In this document: positions 8,274-17,413 of the stretch, piece by piece
Position numbering within the stretch: position 1 is the first letter of the stretch
Layout: each line of letters starts with the position of its first letter
Origin: Leptospira inadai serovar Lyme str. 10
GTDB taxonomy: Bacteria > Spirochaetota > Leptospiria > Leptospirales > Leptospiraceae
Length of the DNA stretch: 64,000 nt
Direction: 5' to 3'
Assembly (NCBI RefSeq): GCF_000243675.2
Contig: NZ_AHMM02000008.1
Coordinates: 36,953-100,952 of the forward strand
The notes under the pieces: model-generated
Seen by the model: the letters and a program-made list of their open reading frames with translations, nothing else
The model's database searches: none
What the model was told of the DNA's origin: nothing
Position numbers and translations under genes: made by a program

Positions 8274-10166
8274 GTGGACCGGGAATTAAAGATATTTTAC
8301 CGCGCAATTTTTGAACAGTCGCCGACAGGTTTTGTTATCTTGAATCGCGAAGGTAAAATCGTGGATGTGAACGATGCAACTCTTCAAATTCTCAAAGCGT
8401 CAAGGACGGATTTAATAGGCGTTTCTTTCTTAGGTTTAAAAGATAAGAATATGATCGCCATCCTGGAGAAATCGCTTTCCGGGGAAACGCAACAATACGA
8501 AGGCCCGTATTTCACTTCCGTTTCCAAAATGACCATCCAGATCGCATTAAGAGCCGCTCCGATCTTCGACGATTTCGATCACATAAACGGAGTGGTCTTA
8601 ACTTTCGAAGATATTACAAAAAGAAAAAATACCGAAAAGAAACTCGCTAGAAATCTATCTAAAAGGATAGAGATGCAGAGAGCTCTTAGGGAAAAAGAGC
8701 TGAAATTCAGGGCATTATTCGAGGCCGCGGGGGATGCAATTTTTCTAATGGATGAAAGATTCTTTCTGGAATGTAATCGAAAGACGGAAGAAATTTTCGG
8801 ATGTAAAAAAGAGGATATTATCGGACATTCTCCCGTCGACTTTTCTCCGGAATTTCAACCTGACGGAACCCTTTCCTTGGAAAAGGCGGCTTACAAGATC
8901 AGTTTAGCGTTCGGCGGCAAGCCCCAGACTTTCGAATGGCTTCATTGTAAGAAGGATCGAACGAATTTCGATGCAGAAGTGACTCTTAACTCCGTGACAG
9001 TGGGCGGTAAGCATTTATTGCAAGCCATCGTGAGGGATATATCGGAGAGGAAGAAGTCCGAAGAGCAAATTCGGGCGCTTAACGAAGAATTGGAAGTGAA
9101 GGTTTTACTCAGAACCGAGCAACTGAACGCAAGCAATCATTATCTCGAACGAACGAATATAAACTTACGATCCGCGCTTTCGGAATTAAAATCGACTCAG
9201 GCGCAATTGGTCCAGTCGGAAAAAATGGCGGTCCTAGGGCAATTGATCGCGGGCATCGCTCATGAAATAAATACGCCGTTAGGAGCGATCATATCCTCCA
9301 ACGAAGGTATTCAAAGCGTTTTTCGGGAGGGATGGGAATCGTTTCTTGCGGAATATTCCCGATTCGACGAAATCGAAAAAAAACTTTGGAGAAATTTATT
9401 TTCAAAGGGAAGTATACTTCCCGAATTTTACGACTCCATCGAGGAAAGAAGAAAGCGTAAAGCGATCCGTGATCGGTTAAAAGCCTCGGGGTTTTCCAAA
9501 ACCGATTCGTTATCCGATAATCTAGCGGAACTCGGTATTCATCTGGAAGACTTGCCGGAACTCGTTAAGGACGTTTCTAAGGAGCGGTTTCATTTCGTAG
9601 TGGAAAATGCGGTGCATTTGTCCGGTATTTTCCGGCAAAGTAACGTTATTCGAGAGGCTGCGCACAAGGCTTCGCAGGTAATCCGTGCGCTGAAAACTTA
9701 CGTATATCAGGATCATGCGGGTGTCTCGGAAGTTAACGTTCCGGAGCAGCTCGATCTAGTTCTTACACTATATTATAATAAACTAAAAAATGGGGTGGAG
9801 ATCGTCCGAAGATTTTCGGAACCTTCTTTGGCTTACGGGCAAGCCGATCAACTGACGCAGGTATGGGCTAACCTGATCAATAATGCCTTCCAAGCGATTT
9901 CTTATAAGGGTCGGTTGGAACTCGAAACTCAAAAAGAAGGAAATTATTTGAACGTTTTAATTACCGACAACGGTCCCGGCATTCCGCCGGAAATACGCGA
10001 TAAAATTTTCGAACCTTTCTTTACCACTAAGGCAAAGGGAGAGGGGAGCGGTCTCGGACTCGATATCTGTAGGAAGATTGTTGAAAGCCATAAAGGTAGG
10101 ATAGAAGTGGAATCGACGGTCGGTAGAACTACGTTTAAGGTAATCTTACCGTCCCGCCCTAAATGA
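8274..10166 (+). CDS. PAS-PAS sensor histidine kinase (NtrB/HisKA_4-like)
   Basis: This 630-residue soluble kinase has two PAS domains (about 3-115 and 140-255), a coiled coil (about 258-315) and a transmitter. The H-box is LIAGIAHEINTPLGAI with His330. The ATPase boxes are QVWANLINNAFQAI (N), DNGPGIPPEI (G1), FEPFFTTK (F) and GEGSGLGLDICRKI (G2). The stretch between H-box and N-box is long (about 170 residues). There are no membrane segments, so it senses an internal signal. The GTG start has only a modest ribosome-binding site. No response regulator lies next to it; the following 128-residue membrane protein may be co-transcribed. Confidence 0.9.
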   Translation: MDRELKIFYRAIFEQSPTGFVILNREGKIVDVNDATLQILKASRTDLIGVSFLGLKDKNMIAILEKSLSGETQQYEGPYFTSVSKMTIQIALRAAPIFDDFDHINGVVLTFEDITKRKNTEKKLARNLSKRIEMQRALREKELKFRALFEAAGDAIFLMDERFFLECNRKTEEIFGCKKEDIIGHSPVDFSPEFQPDGTLSLEKAAYKISLAFGGKPQTFEWLHCKKDRTNFDAEVTLNSVTVGGKHLLQAIVRDISERKKSEEQIRALNEELEVKVLLRTEQLNASNHYLERTNINLRSALSELKSTQAQLVQSEKMAVLGQLIAGIAHEINTPLGAIISSNEGIQSVFREGWESFLAEYSRFDEIEKKLWRNLFSKGSILPEFYDSIEERRKRKAIRDRLKASGFSKTDSLSDNLAELGIHLEDLPELVKDVSKERFHFVVENAVHLSGIFRQSNVIREAAHKASQVIRALKTYVYQDHAGVSEVNVPEQLDLVLTLYYNKLKNGVEIVRRFSEPSLAYGQADQLTQVWANLINNAFQAISYKGRLELETQKEGNYLNVLITDNGPGIPPEIRDKIFEPFFTTKAKGEGSGLGLDICRKIVESHKGRIEVESTVGRTTFKVILPSRPK

Positions 10167-10229
10167 TGAATTTTTATAGACGCTTTCTCGAATACAGGTA
10201 CGCTATTGTGCGATTAAGAGGTTGATTCT

Positions 10230-10616
10230 TTGAAGACTATCATTGTAAGAGTGCTGTTGTTCGGCTTTTTGGTTTGGTTGATTCCGTTCGTTACGGCTTT
10301 CGGGTTTTACAGTCCTGACGGCAAGCTTCAGGCGGACATTTTCCTGTTTAAGACGGTGATGATTTTAGTCGGAAACGCGACGGGTTGCTATTTCTTATTT
10401 TTACTTTCGAAACGCGTCGCTCTTCCCGCATTCGGAACCTTCGTGATCATCGGAGTCATTTGGTTATTGGAAAATTTAGGATTGGACATGCTGATTCTTA
10501 TTCCGATGTCTAAAATGAATTTAGGCGATTATTTTATTCAAATCGGACTTCGGTATTTCGTAATTCTCTTTGTTTCCGCTACGGTCGGGGCTGCGATCGA
10601 CTCTTCTAAACGATAA
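10230..10616 (+). CDS. small integral membrane protein, four predicted helices
   Basis: I do not recognise this 128-residue protein. It is almost entirely hydrophobic with four likely membrane segments (about 5-27, 40-62, 68-90 and 102-122) and few conserved polar residues. The TTG start at 10230 sits behind AAGAGGTT. It follows the sensor kinase by 63 bases in the same direction and may share its transcript. A perfect 10-bp stem follows the stop. No catalytic motif was seen. Confidence 0.6.
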   Translation: MKTIIVRVLLFGFLVWLIPFVTAFGFYSPDGKLQADIFLFKTVMILVGNATGCYFLFLLSKRVALPAFGTFVIIGVIWLLENLGLDMLILIPMSKMNLGDYFIQIGLRYFVILFVSATVGAAIDSSKR

Positions 10617-10624
10617 AATTCGAA

Positions 10625-10649
10625 TTCGCTTATTTGATGAATAAGCGAA
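10625..10649. terminator. perfect 10-bp hairpin between convergent genes
   Basis: TTCGCTTATT and AATAAGCGAA pair perfectly around the 5-base loop TGATG, 9 bases after the stop of the membrane protein gene. No T-run follows on the plus strand; on the minus strand the stem is followed by TTCGAATTTT. It probably ends transcription or protects the 3' ends between the two convergent genes. Confidence 0.5.
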
Positions 10650-10772
10650 GCGAAATTCGGTATGGTCCGGGAATGTCGCTTACTCTGCGGTATTCGACTA
10701 TCCGACGTGTAGTCGTTTTTTGCATAAACGAATATCACGCGGATCTCGATCGTAGCGAAGGGCCTATCGAAT

Positions 10773-11396
10773 TTATTTTTTGACCGGAATATCCTTGCCT
10801 TTGACAAAGCCCGGGCGTGCGCCTAATTTCTCCAACCAGTCCTTTATTTTAGGAAACTCATCGATGGAAATCTCGGCCCAAGAGTGCCCCGCAACCCAGG
10901 GCCAGGTCGCGATGTCTGCGATCGATATTTCCGTCCCGGCCAGAAATTCCGACTCGTGCAAACGGCGCTCCAACACCGCATATAGCCGCTTTGTCTCATT
11001 TTGGTATCTTTGGATCGCAAACGGAATTTTTTCCGGTGCCGATCTTAGAAAGAAATTGGCCTGACCTTGCATGGGACCGATGCCTCCCATCTGAAACATC
11101 AACCATTGTATAGCCACCGACCTTTCTTTCGGATCCTTGGACAGGAACTTCCCCGTCTTTTCGGCAAGATAAATAAGTATCGCTCCGGATTCGAAAACTA
11201 CAAAATCACCGTTATCACGATCGACAATCGTAGGAATTCTTCCGTTTGGATTCATTTTTAAATACCATTCTTCCTTTTGCTCCAATTGGTTCAGGTCGAT
11301 GGGATGAATCTCGTATGGAAGTCCTATTTCTTCCAGCATTATGGAAACTTTTCGTCCATTCGGCGTGGAAGCCGTATATAGATCGATCAATGGCAT
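10773..11396 (-). CDS. glutathione S-transferase family protein (YfcG/YghU-like)
   Basis: This 207-residue protein has an N-terminal thioredoxin-like domain ([20 protein letters not shown], then [11 protein letters not shown] and [14 protein letters not shown]) and a C-terminal all-helical domain with [12 protein letters not shown]. The T-x-N-G segment near residues 10-14 is where the nu-class enzymes YfcG and YghU place Thr and Asn instead of a catalytic Tyr or Ser. That class shows disulfide-bond reductase activity with glutathione. The length is normal. It is a cytoplasmic single gene. The class within the superfamily is a judgement from the short motif. Confidence 0.85.
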   Translation of the reverse strand: MPLIDLYTASTPNGRKVSIMLEEIGLPYEIHPIDLNQLEQKEEWYLKMNPNGRIPTIVDRDNGDFVVFESGAILIYLAEKTGKFLSKDPKERSVAIQWLMFQMGGIGPMQGQANFFLRSAPEKIPFAIQRYQNETKRLYAVLERRLHESEFLAGTEISIADIATWPWVAGHSWAEISIDEFPKIKDWLEKLGARPGFVKGKDIPVKK

Positions 11397-11679
11397 TCTC
11401 CTTTATATTGCATTAGACTCGATTCGGAGTCGGTCAATCGGTAAAAGGCGACTCCTCCTTCACTCGTTTCGGACCCGCGTTTTCAAACTAGATACCTATC
11501 AGAACCGAATAAACTATGTGTCCGGAGAGCGCAAGCATCACGGCGATTCCTAGATCGTAAGCCAGATGTCGTCAAGGTTGTCTTTGCTTTAGGTACGCGA
11601 TTGAATGCGCAATTCTGGAAAAAACGAAGAGAGATGCGTAGATGGCGCTGCCTTTTTTTGATTCTTTTAACGAAAACAA

Positions 11680-12279
11680 TTAAACGTTTTCGGACAGTTG
11701 TCCTTGTTGCTTTGCCTTTTCTTTCCGTAACCGTTTTCGGATTTCCTTACCTCGCTTCTGATTTTCCTCTAAAACTTTCGCTATAGTTTCAACGGGAAAC
11801 ACCGTGCCTTGGAACATTCTGGCGAAGACTTTCTCGGGCATATCATACCAACGAGCTTTGGAAGAAAGTAGAAGTTCGCCGGTTTTCTTAAGATGTACCG
11901 TTCCTTTCGTGTATAGCCTTCTTCTACGAACCATCGTAACCCAACAGCGGACTTCTATCTCCGCGCCTAACGGACAGGCTTTAAGATATCGCATGTACAA
12001 TTGATCGGTCATTACGAAATGACCTAGATGAAAGCAAAGAACTCCTTGCGCTTCGTCCATTAGCGTCGCGAGTGCGCCTCCGTGCGTATAACCCGGCGCG
12101 CCTTCGAATCCTTTTTCCATAACGAAACTGAATCGGACTTCGCCGGTCGATTCGTGGAAAGGAAAACTCGCATGCAAACCTTTCGGGTTTTCGGGACCGC
12201 AACCGAAACAGTTTTTATGATGCCAATCTTGGCCGTTTTGACTGGCTTTGATTTGTCGATAGAGTTGGTCTTCTAACAT
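11680..12279 (-). CDS. hotdog-fold thioesterase (PaaI/THEM4-like)
   Basis: This 199-residue protein begins with a motif seen in the family (CFGCGPENPKGL) and has the active-site helix region GYTHGGALATLMDEAQG, where Gly-Gly and Asp/Glu line the hotdog active site. It then shows the strand block QLYMRYLKACPLGAEIEV. Relatives hydrolyse acyl-CoA or acyl-ACP. A basic C-terminal tail of about 40 residues (KRGKEIRKRLRKEKAKQQ) extends beyond the usual 140-residue domain and may be an added helix. It is a cytoplasmic single gene with the divergent alcohol dehydrogenase promoter region upstream. Confidence 0.8.
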   Translation of the reverse strand: MLEDQLYRQIKASQNGQDWHHKNCFGCGPENPKGLHASFPFHESTGEVRFSFVMEKGFEGAPGYTHGGALATLMDEAQGVLCFHLGHFVMTDQLYMRYLKACPLGAEIEVRCWVTMVRRRRLYTKGTVHLKKTGELLLSSKARWYDMPEKVFARMFQGTVFPVETIAKVLEENQKRGKEIRKRLRKEKAKQQGQLSENV

Positions 12280-12486
12280 GAAAGGGGCTCCGTTTTGCGG
12301 AAAGCGCGGATTGATACCATGGAAAAACGAGTCCGAACATGGACAAGGAGTAAATCGCTTCCGTTTAAATCATGCAACCTAACGAACAGTGATAAGTCTT
12401 ATTAAAACGTCGGATCGAAAATATCGCCGGAACGGTTTCGACGCCAAACGATTTGCATGTTCTTCCTCGTTGCGAATGATAATCCC

Positions 12487-12514
12487 TTGACCTAGCGCTT
12501 TGCTCTTCTATTCT
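12487..12514 (+). promoter_or_regulatory. candidate sigma-70-type promoter for the alcohol dehydrogenase gene
   Basis: TTGACC (12487-12492) and TATTCT (12509-12514) are 16 bases apart, and the ATG at 12541 lies 27 bases downstream. The match to consensus is moderate and the call is by eye. Confidence 0.35.
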
Positions 12515-12540
12515 ACGTAGCGTCCTACTTGGAGTTTGAA

Positions 12541-13572
12541 ATGAAAGCCGCAGTCTTAGAATCCGGAAAAAGATCCTTAGAAATCAAGGAAGTTTCAGTT
12601 CCGCCGATGGAACCTACGCTCGTCAAAGTGAAAATCAGAGCTTGCGGGATCTGCGGTTCGGATATACATTTGGTCCTACATGGAACGTTAAAGTGCAGTC
12701 ACTATCCCCAAATTCCGGGACATGAAGCCTCCGGTGTCGTGGAAGAAGTCGGAGAGAGCGTTACTAAATTCAAAAAAGGTGATAGAGTTGTGATCGCCGC
12801 CGGTACGAGTTGCGGACAATGCGCTCATTGTCTGAACGGTCGCGAGAATCTCTGCAGGAATCTAGGCGTTTTCGGTTTCGATCGGGCCGGAAGCTTTGCG
12901 GAATACAACGTCGTGGAAGAAAGATATCTTTATCATTTGCCCGATGCGATTCCGTTCGAGCAAGGAGCGATTCTTGCCGACGCGGTCTCCACTCCGTACA
13001 ATGCCATAAAGTTTCGCGGTCAGATCAAGGACGGAGATACCGTTGCCATTTTCGGTTGCGGGGGATTGGGAATTCACGCAGTAGCGATCGCTCGCGCTCT
13101 TACCGGCGGAAATGTGATCGCGCTGGATGTGGATCAAGGTGCGCTTAACAATGCTCTTGCTTACGGGGCAAACGAGGCGATAAATCTACGCGAAGTCAAA
13201 AATGCGGGTAAGACCTTAAAGGAAATCACTAAAGGTGTGGATCTATTGGCCGATTTTTCGGGGAGATATTCGAATATCCAAGAATCTCTTCGGGCGATGA
13301 ATTCGGGTGGACGAATGGTCTTAGTCGGAATCGGAAGAGATCCCTTAACTTTCGCGATTCCATTTTCCATCATCGAAAAACAAATCACGATCGCAGGTTC
13401 GTACGGATCGGATCGCAGAGCGATTCCCGAACTGATCGATTTGTATACGCAAGGCAAACTAAATTTGACCAAGTCCATCACCGATGTTCGCAAGTTGGAC
13501 GATATCAACGAAGGACTCCGCGATTTGGAAGATCGCAAAGGAAATCCGATACGCTTTATCATTTCCCCATGA
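12541..13572 (+). CDS. zinc-dependent medium-chain alcohol dehydrogenase
   Basis: The preferred start is the ATG at 12541, with TTGGAG as ribosome-binding site; an in-frame TTG at 12529 is less likely because it lies inside that site. The protein (343 residues) has the catalytic zinc Cys in CGICGSDIHL, the GHEASGVV His-Glu pair, the four structural-zinc cysteines in CGQCAHCLNGRENLC and the nucleotide fold FGCGGLGIHAVAIA with acidic DVD after strand 2, which favours NAD. It oxidises an alcohol or reduces an aldehyde or ketone. The substrate is not evident. It is a single gene followed by membrane proteins in the same direction. Confidence 0.88.
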   Translation: MKAAVLESGKRSLEIKEVSVPPMEPTLVKVKIRACGICGSDIHLVLHGTLKCSHYPQIPGHEASGVVEEVGESVTKFKKGDRVVIAAGTSCGQCAHCLNGRENLCRNLGVFGFDRAGSFAEYNVVEERYLYHLPDAIPFEQGAILADAVSTPYNAIKFRGQIKDGDTVAIFGCGGLGIHAVAIARALTGGNVIALDVDQGALNNALAYGANEAINLREVKNAGKTLKEITKGVDLLADFSGRYSNIQESLRAMNSGGRMVLVGIGRDPLTFAIPFSIIEKQITIAGSYGSDRRAIPELIDLYTQGKLNLTKSITDVRKLDDINEGLRDLEDRKGNPIRFIISP

Positions 13573-13676
13573 ATCTGCTTTTTTCCCGGGAGAGTTTTTT
13601 CGACTTATTTTGAAGAATTGTGTTTTCCCGGAAACGCATCGATAGGAATCGTTACGTATTCAGAACGGAAAACAGG

Positions 13677-14444
13677 ATGAGAATCTTCCTAGAATTTAAG
13701 AATTACCTTTTAACCCTCCGGACCTTTTGGTTTTTTTGGGGAATTAGGGTGGTTCTTTCCATCTACATAAGTTACACTTCGTTTATCATTTTTAGTTCTC
13801 TTTTAAACGGCGAAGGAGTCGATCGCTCGAATTTCCTATTTTCATTGGCTCAAACCGTTCAATTATTCGTTTTAATCGGGACTTTTTTTTTGATTCGAAG
13901 GGATATGGATTCGGAAAATCCCGTTACTAAGAAAGAGTTCTTTCTGTTTCTCCTTCGCGTATTGGGTCTCATACTTGCACTCGTCTTATGCTTCGTTATT
14001 TTTTCCTTCGTACTTTCCCTATTCGGTATCGGTGCGTCTAAGGATGCTCCTGACGAGCCGGCGGGAAAAAGCTCGACGATTCAATCGATTCGGGCTTTTT
14101 CGATCATGGTCGTCGCGATTCCGATTATTACGTTTTTATTTTCCGTGCAGGTCGGCTCTTTAAAAGTTTTTCCTGGCTGGAGGAACTTACGCAGCGTGAT
14201 TAAGGATCGTGAATTCCTGCTCAGTTGGTTACTTACGTTGATAGTCAGCTTGGGGTCGTACGTTTTATCCTTCGCTCTTGCGGGAATTCCGGATGTCTCG
14301 GAGTTGGAAACGGTTTATAAACATAGCCGGACAGCCGTCATCGTCTACTCAATCCCGGCGCTATTCTACGAATTCCTTTACGCTCTCCCCGTATTCGCTT
14401 ATCTTCGAAGCATGAATCGAAAGCGGGCGGAATCGAAACCATGA
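13677..14444 (+). CDS. integral membrane protein of unknown function (about six helices)
   Basis: I do not recognise this family. The ATG at 13677 gives 255 residues beginning MRIFLEFKNYLL; an upstream in-frame GTG at 13620 would add 19 Arg-rich residues and cannot be excluded. There are about six hydrophobic segments (for example WGIRVVLSIYISYTSFIIF and LGLILALVLCFVIFSFVLSL), with short charged loops. The following gene starts 17 bases after this stop and is also a polytopic membrane protein of similar size, so the two probably form a pair, perhaps a hetero-oligomer. No transport or enzyme motif was seen. Confidence 0.6.
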   Translation: MRIFLEFKNYLLTLRTFWFFWGIRVVLSIYISYTSFIIFSSLLNGEGVDRSNFLFSLAQTVQLFVLIGTFFLIRRDMDSENPVTKKEFFLFLLRVLGLILALVLCFVIFSFVLSLFGIGASKDAPDEPAGKSSTIQSIRAFSIMVVAIPIITFLFSVQVGSLKVFPGWRNLRSVIKDREFLLSWLLTLIVSLGSYVLSFALAGIPDVSELETVYKHSRTAVIVYSIPALFYEFLYALPVFAYLRSMNRKRAESKP

Positions 14445-14461
14445 TCGAGGCTTTTGCATAA

Positions 14462-15220
14462 ATGCTTAAACAATATTTTCAGTATATTACGAACCTTCGA
14501 AAAGTAAGAAACATCATAACCATTCGATCGTTATTATTAATTTCATCCATGTATATTCAGCCGATGCTGCAAGGTGGGAACGCCCTGGCGGCATTAGCTC
14601 TTGCGGCGATTTTCGTCGGACTAATCGGAACCTACGCGGCAAACGGATATGAAATTCGTGCGAACATGGAGTCGAATAGGCCGATAACGTTAGGAAGCTA
14701 TCTGAAGTTTTTTTTCCTGATGCTCGTGTTTAGCGCGGTTGTCGTCCTGATCGTCGATTTTGCGGCAAGTCCGTTCGTCGGTCCGCAATTAAAACCGTAC
14801 TTGGAGAGTTATATTAAGGATCCTAAAACTCCGTTGCCTCCCGAATTGGAAAGGTTATACATTCTGCTTCCGTTCGCGATAGGCTTGATTTTGTTCACTC
14901 TAGTTCCGGTGCTGATCGCAAAAATAAGCGTTGTTCAGGGAATTTTATTCTTCGGAAAATATTTGCGTAGAGCTGATTATATCCAAATTGCTTGGACATC
15001 CTACTTGGTATTTTTCGTACCTTTCTTCGTACTGTACATTCTATCCTCTTTTCCGAATTTCCTATCATCCTTCTTCGGGTTGCTTTTGGTCCTTATCGTT
15101 ATCTTTCTCTCCCTAACCTGGGACCTTATATTACATTTTCCGGTTTTTTATATCGTAAGAAAAATCGAAGCCTCCGCAGATACAGATCATGCTCCGGACG
15201 GTCCGTCGGAATCCGAATAA
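14462..15220 (+). CDS. integral membrane protein of unknown function, partner of preceding gene
   Basis: This 252-residue protein has four to five hydrophobic segments (MYIQPMLQ region, LAALALAAIFVGLIGTYAAN, FFLMLVFSAVVVLIVDFAA, LLPFAIGLILFTLVPVLIA, and a long C-terminal hydrophobic block around residues 180-235). It ends in an acidic hydrophilic tail. It follows a similar membrane protein gene by 17 bases. No known motif was seen. It ends 7 bases before the stop of the convergent chemoreceptor gene, so the two transcripts probably overlap. Confidence 0.6.
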   Translation: MLKQYFQYITNLRKVRNIITIRSLLLISSMYIQPMLQGGNALAALALAAIFVGLIGTYAANGYEIRANMESNRPITLGSYLKFFFLMLVFSAVVVLIVDFAASPFVGPQLKPYLESYIKDPKTPLPPELERLYILLPFAIGLILFTLVPVLIAKISVVQGILFFGKYLRRADYIQIAWTSYLVFFVPFFVLYILSSFPNFLSSFFGLLLVLIVIFLSLTWDLILHFPVFYIVRKIEASADTDHAPDGPSESE

Positions 15221-15227
15221 GCGGAAT

Positions 15228-16940
15228 TTAGGCTTTTAGGAAACTCATCGTTTCCTTTAAATTTTTTGCTATATTCAATAAACTTGAAGCATTGCCGGCA
15301 ATTTCCTCGGAATTTGCCGCGCTGCTTTGGATCGTGATCGAAATGTTCGAAACCGCATTTGCCGTCTCGACGATCGCTATCTTTTGCTCTTTCACGGAAA
15401 TTCGTATCTCGGCGGATTTGGAATCGACTCGATCCACCCCGTCGCGGATAGTCTCCTTCTTTTCCTGCTGGGATTTCATTATCCCGACGATATTGTCCGA
15501 TGATTCTTTCACGAATTTCAACCCTTCCATGATTCCGATGTAAACTTTGGCCGAGTTTTCTACGAATCCCTTTCCCGATTCTATCTCCTCGTTACTGGTT
15601 CTAATTAGCTCTTCGATCGTTTTCGTACTCTCGTCGGTCTGTTCCGCTAAACGGGTAATTTCAGAGGCTACGACTGCAAACCCTCTTCCATGATCTCCGG
15701 CTCGAGCGGCCTCGATTGCGGCGTTCAAAGCCAATAGATTTACTTTTTCGGAGATCTCCTTGATAATTGCGGTTATTGATCTCATTTCCACGGAGCTGCT
15801 TTCGATCTTTCCCATGCTGGTCGATAAATTTCCCATCGTGTTCCTACCGGCTTCCACCTTAGAATACATTTCCGAAATTCTCGACAAGGATTCCCTTACT
15901 CCGTCACCGACCTGATTGATAAGCGAATCTAGTTCCCTCATTTCTCCGGCAAAAGACGAAATCGAGGAATACTGCTCCTCAGCGTTCTTAGTTACCTGTT
16001 CCATGCCCGCACTTATCTCTTCCACGGAGGCCGAAATTTCCTCGACCGAAGCGGATTCGGACTGCGCATTTTCCGATAGATAATTGCTGGCTTTGGAAAG
16101 TTCTTCCGAAGCGGTTAAGATCGATTCGGAAAAGGAAAAAATAGTGGAAAGCATCGTTCTGACCTTCTTCTGAAATTCCCGAAAGGCGATTAAAAGTAAA
16201 TGCAATTCGTCTTTGTTTCTGTCATCGTCTTTCACATCGATCGGTCGACTAAAATCGGCGTCTTTGATGGAAGTCGTTACGATTGTAAGTCCTCGCACGA
16301 GACGAATGGAGAAAGCAATTGAAGAAATTAGAATATATGCGATCGTCGCTATCGAAATCGTCAGGAACACCGCTAAGCTATATTCGTATTCCCGCTCCGC
16401 CTGCGCGTATATTCTTTCGGAGATGGTCAATTGGACTCGGATTAATTTATCGATCTTTTCGGTTACCGGATCGATTTTAGGATATAGCTTACGATCTGCA
16501 AATTCATCCAACGCCTTCTTATTTTCCAAGACAAAAATATTCCTAACCTCCGCGGTCGCCTCGTTTGCTTCCGAAAATAGCGGATTTAGTTCGTTTATAA
16601 TCTCGACTTCTTCGGGGACCAAGCGAGTGGCTAGATACGCCTTCCATACTTCGGAAATTTCCTTTTTGGCTAGATCCAAAGTATCGATTCCCTTTTTATA
16701 ACTGAAGGTTCCACTCCGGACTTTATGTACGCAATCCACGATGGAGATCGCATAATGATCGGAGATCGTCTTTAATTGTTTTAGGGGAACGATTCGATCG
16801 TCGTGGATCGTTTCGATATCTCTGATTCGCGAGGAGGAATTTATCAGAGATAGAGCTAGGATTATGATAATCGGGAAAAGAAGAGAGGAGAATAAAAGTG
16901 TAAGTTTGATTTTTAAACCTAAATTAGAATACCAAGTCAT
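15228..16940 (-). CDS. methyl-accepting chemotaxis protein
   Basis: This 570-residue receptor has a first membrane helix (about 10-31), a periplasmic four-helix-bundle sensor domain (about 32-188), a second helix (about 189-212) and a HAMP domain ([20 protein letters not shown]). A long cytoplasmic signalling coiled coil follows. The hairpin tip that contacts CheA and CheW is intact: [20 protein letters not shown] followed by [18 protein letters not shown]. Glu/Gln-rich methylation helices flank it ([20 protein letters not shown] and the segment after the tip). There is no C-terminal CheR-binding pentapeptide. The ligand cannot be predicted. It is a single gene with a 470-base region upstream carrying a direct repeat. 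Confidence 0.93.
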   Translation of the reverse strand: MTWYSNLGLKIKLTLLFSSLLFPIIIILALSLINSSSRIRDIETIHDDRIVPLKQLKTISDHYAISIVDCVHKVRSGTFSYKKGIDTLDLAKKEISEVWKAYLATRLVPEEVEIINELNPLFSEANEATAEVRNIFVLENKKALDEFADRKLYPKIDPVTEKIDKLIRVQLTISERIYAQAEREYEYSLAVFLTISIATIAYILISSIAFSIRLVRGLTIVTTSIKDADFSRPIDVKDDDRNKDELHLLLIAFREFQKKVRTMLSTIFSFSESILTASEELSKASNYLSENAQSESASVEEISASVEEISAGMEQVTKNAEEQYSSISSFAGEMRELDSLINQVGDGVRESLSRISEMYSKVEAGRNTMGNLSTSMGKIESSSVEMRSITAIIKEISEKVNLLALNAAIEAARAGDHGRGFAVVASEITRLAEQTDESTKTIEELIRTSNEEIESGKGFVENSAKVYIGIMEGLKFVKESSDNIVGIMKSQQEKKETIRDGVDRVDSKSAEIRISVKEQKIAIVETANAVSNISITIQSSAANSEEIAGNASSLLNIAKNLKETMSFLKA

Positions 16941-17413
16941 TTAAAGAACCCTCTCGGCCGAGATTTCGAACTAATCGACTAACGAATTCGTCAATAATCG
17001 ACTATCGAATTTGCGACGAGTGGAGTATATTATAGTAACTCGAAGCTTCCCGCCAGAAATTTTTAGTAGGATTTAATTTATCTTCGCGTTCCTTGTCGAT
17101 TGTTTAAGCGAAGTAGAATCGGAAGAATATAAGGGTTCCTGTTTTGGAAATTAATTATTCTATGGAGGTATTCTAAACCGATATCTTATTGAAAGAAGCG
17201 TAACCGAATTCGAATATGGAATCGAAGGCTTTAAACCTTACATCCGATATCGGTTTATGGAATTATGTGGAAACTTGGTGTTCCCATATTCGGTTTCTTT
17301 CGGAATTCCAAAATTGTAGCGATCGCTATACACTTGACATTCGCCGGTCTCCCGATAAAGTTAGGGAAGCGGCGCTTGTTCTATTTGGAACAATTGTTTT
17401 ATAAAAAGGAGAA
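16941..17413. other. intergenic region between divergent genes, with a short direct repeat
   Basis: No convincing gene was seen. A 62-codon frame at 17216-17404 lacks a ribosome-binding site and is not called. TAATCGACTA occurs at 16972-16981 and 16995-17004, each followed by a similar CGAATTY tail, giving a 23-base direct repeat just upstream of the chemoreceptor start. It could be a regulator site. Confidence 0.4.

Noticed and set aside
12810..13562. Additional frames on both strands inside the alcohol dehydrogenase gene
   Set aside because: All lie within a complete enzyme with all zinc ligands and have low-complexity Arg/Ser-rich translations.
17216..17404. 62-codon plus-strand frame upstream of the 498-residue secreted protein
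   Set aside because: No ribosome-binding site, no recognisable motif and poor composition; more likely leader sequence.
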